A DNA stretch of 64,000 bases. It comes from Janthinobacterium violaceinigrum. GTDB taxonomy: Bacteria; Pseudomonadota; Gammaproteobacteria; Burkholderiales; Burkholderiaceae_D. Shown here piece after piece: positions 1 to 7,423 of this stretch. The stretch lies in assembly GCF_009208555.1 (NCBI RefSeq), contig NZ_WFLI01000020.1:1-64000 (forward strand), given 5' to 3'. The notes under the pieces are model-generated. The model saw only the letters and a list, made by a program, of their open reading frames with translations. It was not told the origin of the DNA and did no database searches. The number at the start of each line of letters is the position of its first letter. Position 1 is the stretch's first letter. The position numbers and the translations under genes were made by a program.

Positions 1-117
1 GACATCAGCCACTACCTGATGCACCGGTATAACTGGATACGGCCACATCAGTTCAATGAGGGATTGGCTCCGGCCGTCACCGAAGAAAAACTTAACGTAG
101 TGTCCGGGATGGGTTGA
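1..117 (+). CDS. C-terminal end of an IS3-family transposase (cut by window edge)
   Basis: Frame 1 is open from the first base and encodes 38 residues ending in ...VVSGMG before a TGA at 115-117. The stretch contains YNWIRPHQFNEG, the C-terminal motif of the DDE integrase domain (rve) in IS3-group OrfB transposases. There the YN-x-x-RPH block follows the last catalytic Glu. The N-terminal part, OrfA and the left end of the element lie outside the window, so intactness cannot be judged. The element's right terminus should lie within a few tens of bases after the stop, but I could not identify its inverted repeat. G+C content drops sharply just after it, consistent with an insertion boundary. 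Confidence 0.85.
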   Translation, partial: DISHYLMHRYNWIRPHQFNEGLAPAVTEEKLNVVSGMG

Positions 118-130
118 CCACTACACTTTG

Positions 131-304
131 CTATTTAGTAAAAAAATCAAGCCATGTTTTGAGTATCCCAGCGAGAAAAACAAAGAATGCAAACCAGATA
201 AGAATTGCTCCAAAGTTGTGGTGAATGTAAATGCCGGAGAGATATCCAATGCCCGCTATGCAGAAGCCAATGAAGCTAATCTTACTTCCCAACGATTTTT
301 TCAT
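131..304 (-). CDS. Small two-helix membrane protein, uncharacterised
   Basis: A 57-residue reading frame starts at an ATG at 304-302, five codons after an in-frame TAA, and ends in TAG at 131-133. The product begins MKKSLGSK. It then has two hydrophobic stretches, about residues 9-25 (ISFIGFCIAGIGYLSG) and 31-48 (FGAILIWFAFFVFLAG), and ends in a charged tail KTWLDFFTK. This is the organisation of a small inner-membrane protein with positively charged ends. No strong Shine-Dalgarno sequence is visible. The overlapping plus-strand frame (128-436) is hydrophilic, lacks any recognisable feature and looks like a shadow. The region is much more AT-rich than its neighbours and abuts an IS end, so it may be acquired DNA. 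Function unknown. Confidence 0.5.
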   Translation of the reverse strand: MKKSLGSKISFIGFCIAGIGYLSGIYIHHNFGAILIWFAFFVFLAGILKTWLDFFTK

Positions 305-935
305 GTATGTAAATTCTTAGAAGGTAGAAATTTGCAGTTGCAAGGAATAAATCATCCACATAAAAAATTCTTCAGATACAAAGAGGCGGTTCTACGGAGC
401 TACCTGGCTAATTCACTTGATGCCATTCCTGGCTAGTTTCTGCCATTGGCTGCACTCAGGGAGGTGCCTTGCGAATTCCCTGCTTCACCCTGCGCGAGAG
501 ATTCGAAGGGGCGGGCCTACGGCCCCGGCCCTTTCCGAATCGACCAACTGCCGCCGCTGCGCGGCAGCCCCGCGCGTTCGTGGTTCTGATCAGCTTTGCG
601 ATTGAGCATGCTTCTACAACGCCTAGCGTATCAGTTCGTGTCCAAATGGCAGACCTGACCCTGCGTCCACGAATCGACCAACTGCCGCCGCTGCGCGGCA
701 GCCCCGCGCGTTCGTGGTTCTGATCAGCTTTGCGACTGAGCATGCTTCTACAACGCCTAGCGCATCAGTTCGTGTCCAAATGGCAGACCTGACCCTGCGT
801 CCGCTGCGTCCGCTTTTGCGCCGCGGCCCAATCTGGCCGCTGGGCCAGAAACTCCGCAATCGCCCTCACCATCACCGCAATCACCGAATTTACCGCGATG
901 CTGACGATGATCTGCACGCAGTCCGCAAAGGCACC
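305..935. other. Gene-poor stretch with repeats between the small membrane ORF and the DUF3137 gene
   Basis: This 630-base stretch changes from AT-rich (305-440) to very GC-rich (470 onward). It contains the pair of 132-bp direct repeats listed separately. On the minus strand the frame just beyond the DUF3137 stop codon stays open. From a GTG at 917 to a TGA at 765 it could encode 50 residues with a hydrophobic helix (VQIIVSIAVNSVIAVMV). That is either a small gene without a visible ribosome site or a vestige of a longer C terminus. I see no convincing conserved gene here. Confidence 0.4.
537..802. repeat. Two tandem 132-bp direct repeats
   Basis: Positions 537-668 and 671-802 are near-identical copies of a 132-base unit separated by two bases. 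I count two mismatches, both T/C changes, at the GCGATTGAG/GCGACTGAG and GCGTATCAG/GCGCATCAG sites. Each copy holds a perfect 7-bp hairpin (CTGCCGC ... GCGGCAG), a conserved GTTCGTGGTTCTGATCAG block and a TTCGTGTCCAAATGGCAG block. Neither strand carries a plausible protein. The unit may be a dispersed intergenic repeat family or a recent duplication next to the IS insertion. Its origin cannot be decided from one locus. Confidence 0.9.
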
Positions 936-2669
936 CTAACCAGCCAAAACCGCCGAAACAATCGACCGGCGAAGCACAGTCCTCTCGGCATCGATGCCAC
1001 GCTGGGAAAATGCCGGCGGCAACGGGGCATCATCCGTGGCGGTGTTGCCTGGCGAAGCCGTTTCCTTTACCAGCATGTTGGCGCCATTTTCGACCTCGAA
1101 GTACTCGTCCCAATGCACTGGTACCTGATGGGAGCGGCCATCTCCGCCTCTCACCGAGACGTACTGGGTGCGCGCGACGCTGCGGAAGCCGCTGGCCGTT
1201 ACATGCACTTTCTGCGCTCCGTCGGCCTCTTGTTGCATGGATGTCTTCAGGATACTTCGCGTAACGCACTCGGGATGCTTGAACATCGCCTCGCCGTGGT
1301 AATTGGCAATCGCTTCATGCTCCCAGAAACAGGGTTTGTGCGAATACGTGTCTTGATAGATGTCCGAGTGCGGGCGATGCTGTTGGTACAAGGGGATGGC
1401 AAGCAGCGGGGCGATCCCAAAGTAGAACGACTTGAAGAAATCGTTGTGATAGGCGTTGAAAAACAGGCGGGCCTGGGCGAGTTCGTAGGCAAAGAATTTC
1501 TCCGGGGCGCCGCTGATGTCGGTCGCGCGCATATGTCCCGATTCCAGCACGTTGATCATGCGGGTTTTTTCGAATACGAACGTGTCGCCAAAACCTGTCT
1601 GACTATCCTTGAGCAGCTTGAGCATTTCCTGTTGCGCCAACGGCGTGAACAATAGCCGGAACTGTACTTCATGGTTGCGGTCCGTGGCATCGAACAAGGC
1701 GTCGAATTCGCGGTTGGCCATCACCGTAAAAGTATGCCCCTCGTCGACATCGCGCGACTTTTCTTCCAGCTTCTTGATGGCGCGATTCTTCCGCCATTTG
1801 TCGAAGAAGCCGTCCTCCAGGCTGGAGAGTTTTGACGGGTGGCGGCTGAACACGAGATCCGGCGCCGCTTCGTTGCCGTAGACGATAAATGTCTGGTTCT
1901 CGTACTCGGGCATTGGACGCTCGATCGATGCGCGCAGAGTTTCGTGGCGGGTTCTGGTTTCCAGTTTGCCTTGCGAATTGCGGTACTGTTCCGTCCAGCT
2001 GATCGCCAGCGAGCCATCGTATTTCTTGCTGCCCATCGAGTGTGACAAGGTGCGTGCAAGAATGAACGGGTTGCCGTTCAGTACGCCGCTATGCGAGAAC
2101 ACGATCGAGTGGTCGTCACCAAGATTGCCAAACCAGCCAAAGCTCTTGCGCAGCTCTTCCATGCGGCCGTTGCTGAAATACGGGTCGAATGCGATGCGGG
2201 GCACTGTCTGCTGCATCAGCTTTGCCATGATGTCCCAGTCGTACAGGCGGTTCAGCGGCACCATCTGACCCCAGGCCACGGCACGTTTCGCGTCGCAGGC
2301 TTCCTGCAGCCGCTTTAACTGCGCGTCGGAATCGTTGATGATGCGGTTGAGCGTATGAATCGCCACGGCAAGCGCAATCGCCGGGACCACGAGCCATGGC
2401 CATGCGTAATAGGCGTAGAGATAGAGTGCCGCCAGTAGCGCGGCCACGATGCTGGCGCCGCGCAGGATACGCCACCATTTGTTGCTGGAGCCGGCGCCCG
2501 CGGCCTGCTTTTCGAGCACGCGTAGTTCCTGCACCGTCGCGATGTTGGCGTTTTCGTCCACGCCGGACTGGCGCACGAGGTCTTCGAAAAAGTCCGACGT
2601 ATTGCTGGCGTGAGCATTTTTGAAATGGAGAGCATACTGCTCCAATGGTTCATGGACGTCGTTGATCAA
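936..2669 (-). CDS. DUF3137 domain membrane protein (LemA partner)
   Basis: A 577-residue protein if translation starts at the TTG at 2669-2667, giving MINDVHEPLEQ. That TTG overlaps the TGA of the upstream lemA gene, and a GGAG lies nine bases before it, so translational coupling is likely. An upstream extension inside lemA codes for unrelated residues and was rejected. Two adjacent hydrophobic segments lie at about residues 70-110 (IVAALLAALYLYAYYAWPW and VVPAIALAVAI). A large soluble part follows with the FDPYFSNGRMEEL and GDDHSIVFSHSGV patterns of DUF3137 proteins. DUF3137 genes commonly sit beside lemA, which fits this arrangement. The biochemical role is unknown; an envelope-stress or membrane-protein function is inference only. 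The C terminus ends in ...RRSIVSAVLAG. Confidence 0.8.
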   Translation of the reverse strand: MINDVHEPLEQYALHFKNAHASNTSDFFEDLVRQSGVDENANIATVQELRVLEKQAAGAGSSNKWWRILRGASIVAALLAALYLYAYYAWPWLVVPAIALAVAIHTLNRIINDSDAQLKRLQEACDAKRAVAWGQMVPLNRLYDWDIMAKLMQQTVPRIAFDPYFSNGRMEELRKSFGWFGNLGDDHSIVFSHSGVLNGNPFILARTLSHSMGSKKYDGSLAISWTEQYRNSQGKLETRTRHETLRASIERPMPEYENQTFIVYGNEAAPDLVFSRHPSKLSSLEDGFFDKWRKNRAIKKLEEKSRDVDEGHTFTVMANREFDALFDATDRNHEVQFRLLFTPLAQQEMLKLLKDSQTGFGDTFVFEKTRMINVLESGHMRATDISGAPEKFFAYELAQARLFFNAYHNDFFKSFYFGIAPLLAIPLYQQHRPHSDIYQDTYSHKPCFWEHEAIANYHGEAMFKHPECVTRSILKTSMQQEADGAQKVHVTASGFRSVARTQYVSVRGGDGRSHQVPVHWDEYFEVENGANMLVKETASPGNTATDDAPLPPAFSQRGIDAERTVLRRSIVSAVLAG

Positions 2670-3403
2670 AAGAAGACGCTCCGGGCGGCGGCCTTGGTTT
2701 CGGCGGAGGCAGTGAAAGGAATGCGCGTGGTATAACCTTGCCGCGCCGCTACGATCTGCTTGGTCGGCCAGGCAAAGACGTCCTGGTTCCACATGCCGAC
2801 GGTATCGTTATACAGCGTGCGCGCGGCGGTCACTTCCTTTTGCAGATAACTGTTCTGGCGCATGGCATCGGCGATGACGGCTTGTGCCTTCAGATCCGGG
2901 TAGGCTTCGCACGCCATGCTGATGCGGGAAAAAATCCCGTCGATTTTCTGCGATGCCTGATTGCGTTCGGCATCGGCGTTCTGTCCGCTCCGGTAAGCCG
3001 CTACCGACTTCATCACGTCCTTGTCGAGGTCGATTGCTTTTGCGACCAGGCCAACCACGTTGTTCAAGACCACGACGCGCTGTTCCAGGTAATTGTCGAT
3101 CTGTGACGCATCGGCCTGGATTTTCTGCTGCAGCTTGCGCAGATACGCCAGGGCGGAGATCTTCATGAACAGGAAGACCAGGCCTGGCAGTGCCCCCAGC
3201 ACCAGGAGTGCCAAGCCGTACGTTTGCGGCAACGCGCCGGTCAGCAGCGCCAAGCCGCCGATCAGCGGAAGGACCGCCCACAGGGCGATTTCAAATATGA
3301 GCGACCCGGTACCGACTTGGACGGGAATCTGCTTGCTGATGACGTTGATGTCGCGCCCCTGTTCATTTATCGGGCCAGTTACTTCGTCCAAATCATTTGC
3401 CAT
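2666..3403 (-). CDS. LemA family protein
   Basis: 245 residues from an ATG at 3403, preceded at good spacing by AAAGGA; an earlier in-frame start (3460) has no ribosome site. Two hydrophobic helices near residues 35-80 (LIFEIALWAVLPLIGGLALL and GLALLVLGALPGLVFLFM) are followed by the long helical LemA domain. That domain includes IDNYLEQRVVVLNNVVGLV, GIFSRISMACEAYPDLKA and YNDTVGMWN. The YPDLKA and YN(D/A)xV motifs are family hallmarks. LemA proteins are membrane-anchored helical bundles of unknown biochemical role. This one is longer at the N terminus than the lipoprotein-type LemA at 45462-46076, so the window holds two LemA paralogues of different architecture. It forms a two-gene operon with the DUF3137 gene. 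Confidence 0.85.
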   Translation of the reverse strand: MANDLDEVTGPINEQGRDINVISKQIPVQVGTGSLIFEIALWAVLPLIGGLALLTGALPQTYGLALLVLGALPGLVFLFMKISALAYLRKLQQKIQADASQIDNYLEQRVVVLNNVVGLVAKAIDLDKDVMKSVAAYRSGQNADAERNQASQKIDGIFSRISMACEAYPDLKAQAVIADAMRQNSYLQKEVTAARTLYNDTVGMWNQDVFAWPTKQIVAARQGYTTRIPFTASAETKAAARSVFF

Positions 3404-4001
3404 GCTTGAAAATCCTTTGTAGTGAGTGTTTCTGATTGAGCGTTTCTCGCTCGGTTGCAAAATATGTCGCTTCAGCTTTTGAAGTGCGGGAGCGGAATGT
3501 GGGTGTATCGTGTAAGTTTCCCAAAATTAATTTTTTTGCCATCATATCTTGAAGGATGAGACCCAATCAAGGGCGGCCAAGCCGATATTGCATGTGAAGT
3601 TTCGGGAAAAATCCTGGATACTTTCCGGTGCGGCCAATGATCAGCCAGCCGCTTGCAAAAAAACGGCAGCAGGGAGGCGGGGCGCTGGATAACGGACACC
3701 CGCTGCCAGCCGGCCATAGCCGCCCAATACATTCATTTTGGGCCGGTAAGCAATTCCGCCTTCCACCGAATCTTCGGCCGCGCCAGACCAGACTTTGCGG
3801 AGAAATAAATGATCAAGAATTATTTAAGGATTTGCCATTGGCAAATAGAGGAAATGCAGGAAGGGGCTGCAATGCAGCGGTGCATTAACACTGTCGAGCT
3901 GGATGAACGACAGTATTCATTCATTTTTGCGCATTGAATGACAGGAATGCCAGCACGGCCGGGCAGAACGCTATCGATAGCGATTGCCCTTCGGTTAACG
4001 A
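3404..4001. other. Intergenic stretch, hairpin-rich, between lemA and aceA
   Basis: About 600 bases without a recognisable large gene. The half near lemA should hold its promoter, but I could not pick out clear boxes. The right half is hairpin-rich. ATTTGCC/GGCAAAT lies at 3830-3846 and a 14-base perfect palindrome CGCTATCGATAGCG at 3969-3982, itself flanked by GGGCA/TGCCC arms (3961-3989). Directly downstream lies the terminator at 4002-4025. A 42-residue reading frame with a good ribosome site sits at 3809-3937 and is listed separately. Longer open frames at 3472-3732 (minus) and 3628-3888 (plus) look non-coding. Confidence 0.5.
3809..3937 (+). CDS. Possible 42-residue small protein
   Basis: An ATG at 3809 is preceded by GCGGAG seven bases upstream and opens a frame of 42 codons ending in TGA at 3935-3937. 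The product starts MIKNYLRICHWQIEEM and ends FIFAH. It is mixed charged and hydrophobic, with no signal peptide or membrane helix and no family I recognise. The good ribosome site and a Rho-independent-type hairpin 65 bases downstream (4002-4025) are the only supports. The message contains several hairpins, so the same transcript could instead be a small non-coding RNA. Confidence 0.25.
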   Translation: MIKNYLRICHWQIEEMQEGAAMQRCINTVELDERQYSFIFAH

Positions 4002-4025
4002 GAAAGCCCGCCGAAGCGGGCTTTC
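4002..4025. terminator. Bidirectional terminator after aceA
   Basis: GAAAGCCCGC and GCGGGCTTTC are perfectly complementary 10-base arms around a CGAA loop. The plus strand continues TTACTCT and the minus strand TCGTT. It lies 25 bases beyond the aceA stop codon and can also end any rightward transcript from the 3.8-4.0 kb gap. Confidence 0.8.
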
Positions 4026-4049
4026 TTACTCTACAGCCAAATCAACAAC

Positions 4050-5630
4050 TCAGAACTGGTTCATCGTGTTGTCTTTACCCGCTGCCTTCAGCGCCGCTTC
4101 GCCGCTGAAGTAATCCTTGTGGTCGTCGCCGATGTCCGAACCGGACATGTTTTGATGTTTCACGCAGGCGATGCCCTGGCGGATTTCCTTGCGTTGCACG
4201 CCGGCCACGTAGCCCAGCATGCCCTGGTCGCCGAAGTATTCCTTGGCCAGGTTGTCCGTCGACAAGGCTGCCGTGTGGTAGGTCGGCAGGGTGATCAGGT
4301 GGTGGAAGATGCCGGCTTCACGGGCCGAGTCGGCCTGGAAGGTGCGGATCTTCTCGTCGGCGGCGATCGCCAGTTCCGTCTGGTCGTATTCCACGCTCAT
4401 CAGCTGGGCGCGGTCGTAGGCGGACACGTCCTTGCCTGCCGCTTTCATGCCGTCGAAGATTTGCTGGCGGAAGTTCAGGGTCCAGTTGAACGACGGGCTG
4501 TTGTTGTACACCAGCTTGGCGTTCGGGATGACCTTGCGGATTTCGCTGACCATGCCGCCGATTTGCGCGATATGCGGTTTTTCCGTTTCGATCCACAGCA
4601 GGTCGGCGCCGTTTTGCAAGGAAGTGATGCAGTCGAGCACGCAACGCTCTTCGCCGGAACCGGCGCGGAACTGGAACAGGTTGCTCGGCAGACGTTTCGG
4701 ACGCAGCAGCTTGCCTTCGCGCTTGATGATGACGTCGCCATTGCCCAGCGCATCGGCCGACACTTCTTCGCAGTCGAGGAAGGAATTGTATTGGTCGCCC
4801 AGGTCGCCTGGTTCATTGGTGACGGCGATCTGCTTGGTCAGGCCGGCACCCAGCGAATCCGTGCGGGCGACGATGATGCCGTCGTCCACGCCCAGTTCCA
4901 GGAAGGCGTAGCGGATGGCGCGGATCTTGGCCAGGAAGTCTTCGTGCGGCACCGTCACTTTACCGTCCTGGTGGCCGCATTGTTTCTCGTCGGATACCTG
5001 GTTTTCGATCTGGATGCAGCAGGCGCCCGCTTCGATGAATTGTTTCGCCAGCAAATAGGTCGCTTCGGCATTGCCGAAACCGGCGTCGATGTCGGCGATG
5101 ATGGGCACGACGTGGGTGACGTGGCCGTCGATCTTCGCCTGGATCGCTTGCTTGGCATCGCCCTGGGCCGCGTCCAGCTGGCGGAACAGGCCGCCCAGTT
5201 CGCGGGCATCGGCCTGGCGCAGGAAGGTGTACAGCTCCTTGATCAAGGCCGAGACGGCGGTTTTTTCATGCATCGACTGGTCTGGCAGCGGGCCGAACTC
5301 GGAGCGCAGGGCGGCAACCATCCAGCCGGACAGGTAGAGGTAGCGGCGGTCGGTGCTGTTGAAGTGCTTCTTGATCGAGATCATCTTCTGTTGACCGATG
5401 AAACCGTGCCAGCAACCGAGCGACTGCGTGTACTTGGATGGGTCCGCATCGTAGGCAGCCATGTCGTTGCGCATGATCTTCGCCGTGTACTTGGCGATGT
5501 CCAGGCCCGTCTTGAACTTGTTCTGGGCGCGCATGCGGGCGGCGGACTCGGGATTGATGGCGTTCCAGGCGCTACCTTGTTGGTCTTTCAAACCGGCAAC
5601 AGCCTTGATGTCGTCTTGATATTGGGACAT
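4050..5630 (-). CDS. aceA: Isocitrate lyase (long form)
   Basis: 526 residues, starting MSQYQDDIKAV, with AGGAG seven bases before the ATG. Isocitrate lyase cleaves isocitrate to glyoxylate and succinate, the first step of the glyoxylate shunt needed for growth on acetate and fatty acids. The catalytic signature K-x-CGH is seen as KQCGH at residues 216-220, preceded by the metal-binding region VVPIIADIDAGFGNAE (about 174-189). The length matches the roughly 530-residue class found in pseudomonads and many betaproteobacteria rather than the 430-residue E. coli type. It is monocistronic: a terminator lies just downstream, the malate synthase gene is not adjacent, and a sigma70-like promoter with a palindromic site lies upstream (5715-5757). 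Confidence 0.97.
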   Translation of the reverse strand: MSQYQDDIKAVAGLKDQQGSAWNAINPESAARMRAQNKFKTGLDIAKYTAKIMRNDMAAYDADPSKYTQSLGCWHGFIGQQKMISIKKHFNSTDRRYLYLSGWMVAALRSEFGPLPDQSMHEKTAVSALIKELYTFLRQADARELGGLFRQLDAAQGDAKQAIQAKIDGHVTHVVPIIADIDAGFGNAEATYLLAKQFIEAGACCIQIENQVSDEKQCGHQDGKVTVPHEDFLAKIRAIRYAFLELGVDDGIIVARTDSLGAGLTKQIAVTNEPGDLGDQYNSFLDCEEVSADALGNGDVIIKREGKLLRPKRLPSNLFQFRAGSGEERCVLDCITSLQNGADLLWIETEKPHIAQIGGMVSEIRKVIPNAKLVYNNSPSFNWTLNFRQQIFDGMKAAGKDVSAYDRAQLMSVEYDQTELAIAADEKIRTFQADSAREAGIFHHLITLPTYHTAALSTDNLAKEYFGDQGMLGYVAGVQRKEIRQGIACVKHQNMSGSDIGDDHKDYFSGEAALKAAGKDNTMNQF

Positions 5631-5714
5631 GTGAATCTCCTAAAAAGAAAAGCTATGTTTGAGAAAATCGCCGAGTGCGCCACAACGTCTTGTCGAAGCA
5701 AACTGCATGACTAA

Positions 5715-5757
5715 ATAGTAGGCCGATTCGCGTCGATCTTCAAGTCTTATATAAGAC
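5715..5757 (-). promoter_or_regulatory. aceA promoter with adjacent 14-bp palindrome
   Basis: Reading the minus strand, TTGAAG (5743-5738) and TACTAT (5720-5715) are separated by exactly 17 bases, a good sigma70 promoter about 85 bases upstream of the aceA start codon. Abutting the -35 box on its upstream side is the perfect palindrome GTCTTATATAAGAC (5744-5757). A 14-base palindrome touching the -35 box is the expected position of an operator or activator site. No regulator gene lies next door, so the binding protein is unknown; a GntR- or FCD-type factor is only a guess from the symmetry. Confidence 0.7.
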
Positions 5758-5922
5758 ATATAACTTAAATTTAATCGTTCTTTTTCAACGACTTAATTAT
5801 AATTTTTCAGGATGTGAAATGAATTTTCAAAAAGTGAGAGCATTAATGGATGAGTCCGCCGTTTGAAATTCCGCGATGTGAAACGCCTTTTCAGATTTTG
5901 GTGCAGCGCGACAAAATGGAGC

Positions 5923-5947
5923 GAAAAAAAAGCCGCCCGAAGGCGGC
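5923..5947 (-). terminator. Terminator of the MHS transporter gene
   Basis: On the minus strand GCCGCC-TTCG-GGCGGC is followed by eight or more T residues, a standard intrinsic terminator 20 bases after the transporter stop codon. The 337-base gap from here to aceA (5631-5967) otherwise holds the aceA promoter and AT-rich DNA (5757-5830). Confidence 0.9.
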
Positions 5948-5967
5948 CTGGGCTGCGACTAGCCGAT

Positions 5968-7272
5968 TTATCGGCCCACCGTCTGCCGCTGGTCCTTGAT
6001 GAACAGCGCCGTCAGCATGCCCACCACGCACACGCCGATCACGTAATAGGCGGGGCCCAGCACGTTGTTCTTCAACATCAGGGTCACGACCACGGGCGTC
6101 AGGCCGCCGAAAATCGCGTACGACAAGTTGTAGGAAAACGACAGTCCCGAGAAGCGCACTTGGGCCGGGAACGCCTGCACCAGCACGTAGGGCACGGCGC
6201 CGACGACGCCGACAAATAAACCCGTCATCGCATACAGGGGCAGCAGCAGGTCGGGGCGGGTGCCGACGGTGGTGTAGAAGAGATAGGTACTGATGGCCAG
6301 CAGCACGGAGCCGACGAAGATCACGCGCTTGCCGCCCAGGCGGTCGGCCAGCATGCCGGCGATGATGCAGCCGAAGGCCAGGCACAGGGTGGCCACGGTA
6401 TTGGCCACCAGGGTGGTGCGCGGCGCGATGTGGTGGATCTTTTGCAGCAGGGCCGGTGTCATCAGGATGACGACGACGATGCCGGCCGACAGCATCCACG
6501 TCAGCAGCATTGATACGACGACGGCGCCGCGGTGGCTGCGCAGTACGGATTTCAGGGGCATTTCCGTGGCCAGCGCCTTGCGCTGCTGCATTTCCGCAAA
6601 GACGGGGGTTTCATGCAGCCAGCGGCGCAGATACATGGCGCCAAAGCCGAAGATACCGCCCAACAAGAATGGATAGCGCCAGGCGCCATCGGTGATTTCT
6701 GCCGGTGTGTAGACGGTGTTCAAGCCCGTCGCCACGAGCGAGCCCAGCAGGATGCCGACCGTCAGGCCCGCCGTCAGCACGCCGCAGGCAAAGCCCGTGA
6801 AACGGCTCGGTACGTGTTCGGACACGAACACCCAGGCGCCCGGTACTTCTCCGCCTACGGCCGCGCCCTGGAAGATGCGCATCAGCAGCAACAGCAGCGG
6901 GGCGGCCAGGCCGATGGTGGCATACGTGGGCAGCAGGCCGATCAGCAGGGTCGGCACGGCCATCATGAGGATGGACAGGGTGAACATGCGCTTGCGGCCC
7001 AGCAAGTCGCCGAAGTGGGCCATGACGATGCCGCCCAGCGGACGCACGACGTAACCGGCTGCGAAGATGCCGAAGGTTTGCAGCAAACGCAGCCATTCCG
7101 GCATTTCCGGCGGGAAGAACAACTGGCCGATGGCGTTGGCAAAGAAGACGAAGATGATGAAATCGTAGAACTCCAGCGCGCCGCCCAGGGCGGCCAAGGA
7201 CAGGGTCTTGTAGTCTTGCTGGGTGAGGGGGCGGGTTGCGGCGTTGCTTGCGGCGGTGTCGGAAGTAGGCAT
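5968..7272 (-). CDS. MFS transporter of the metabolite:H+ symporter (MHS) type
   Basis: 434 residues with about 12 hydrophobic segments. The N terminus carries the MHS pattern (LSLAALGGALEFYDFIIFVFFA), where an acidic residue in helix 1 and the EFYDF motif mark proton-coupled carriers of the ShiA/ProP/citrate group. The loop motif GDLLGRKRMF between helices 2 and 3 is the MFS signature, repeated in weaker form as ADRLGGKRVIF in the second half. Further motifs are RIFQGAAVGGEVPGAW (helix 4) and LHETPVFAEM (central loop). Substrate is probably an organic acid or osmolyte, but the sequence does not say which. It is transcribed alone, with a strong terminator downstream and no coupled enzyme gene. 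Confidence 0.9.
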   Translation of the reverse strand: MPTSDTAASNAATRPLTQQDYKTLSLAALGGALEFYDFIIFVFFANAIGQLFFPPEMPEWLRLLQTFGIFAAGYVVRPLGGIVMAHFGDLLGRKRMFTLSILMMAVPTLLIGLLPTYATIGLAAPLLLLLMRIFQGAAVGGEVPGAWVFVSEHVPSRFTGFACGVLTAGLTVGILLGSLVATGLNTVYTPAEITDGAWRYPFLLGGIFGFGAMYLRRWLHETPVFAEMQQRKALATEMPLKSVLRSHRGAVVVSMLLTWMLSAGIVVVILMTPALLQKIHHIAPRTTLVANTVATLCLAFGCIIAGMLADRLGGKRVIFVGSVLLAISTYLFYTTVGTRPDLLLPLYAMTGLFVGVVGAVPYVLVQAFPAQVRFSGLSFSYNLSYAIFGGLTPVVVTLMLKNNVLGPAYYVIGVCVVGMLTALFIKDQRQTVGR

Positions 7273-7423
7273 GTGTCTCGTTCTTGTGTGTTATCGGAGA
7301 TTGCCAGACCTAGCATACGCATTTCCGCCGTGTGAGTAAACGCGGGGGAATGGGGAGTAGCCTCAGCTGTGCTTAATACAACGCCGCTATCATCGGCGTT
7401 GACTTCATTGCAAAGGACACAGT

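Noticed and set aside
128..436. Plus-strand 102-codon frame in AT-rich DNA
   Set aside because: Starts with TTG, has no ribosome site and its product is low-complexity hydrophilic. The opposite strand at 131-304 carries a much better membrane-protein frame.
4119..5714. 531-codon plus-strand frame antisense to aceA
   Set aside because: Typical high-GC shadow. The composition (very rich in Val, Gly, Asp, His and Arg) reflects the antisense of aceA codons, and the minus-strand frame has full homology.
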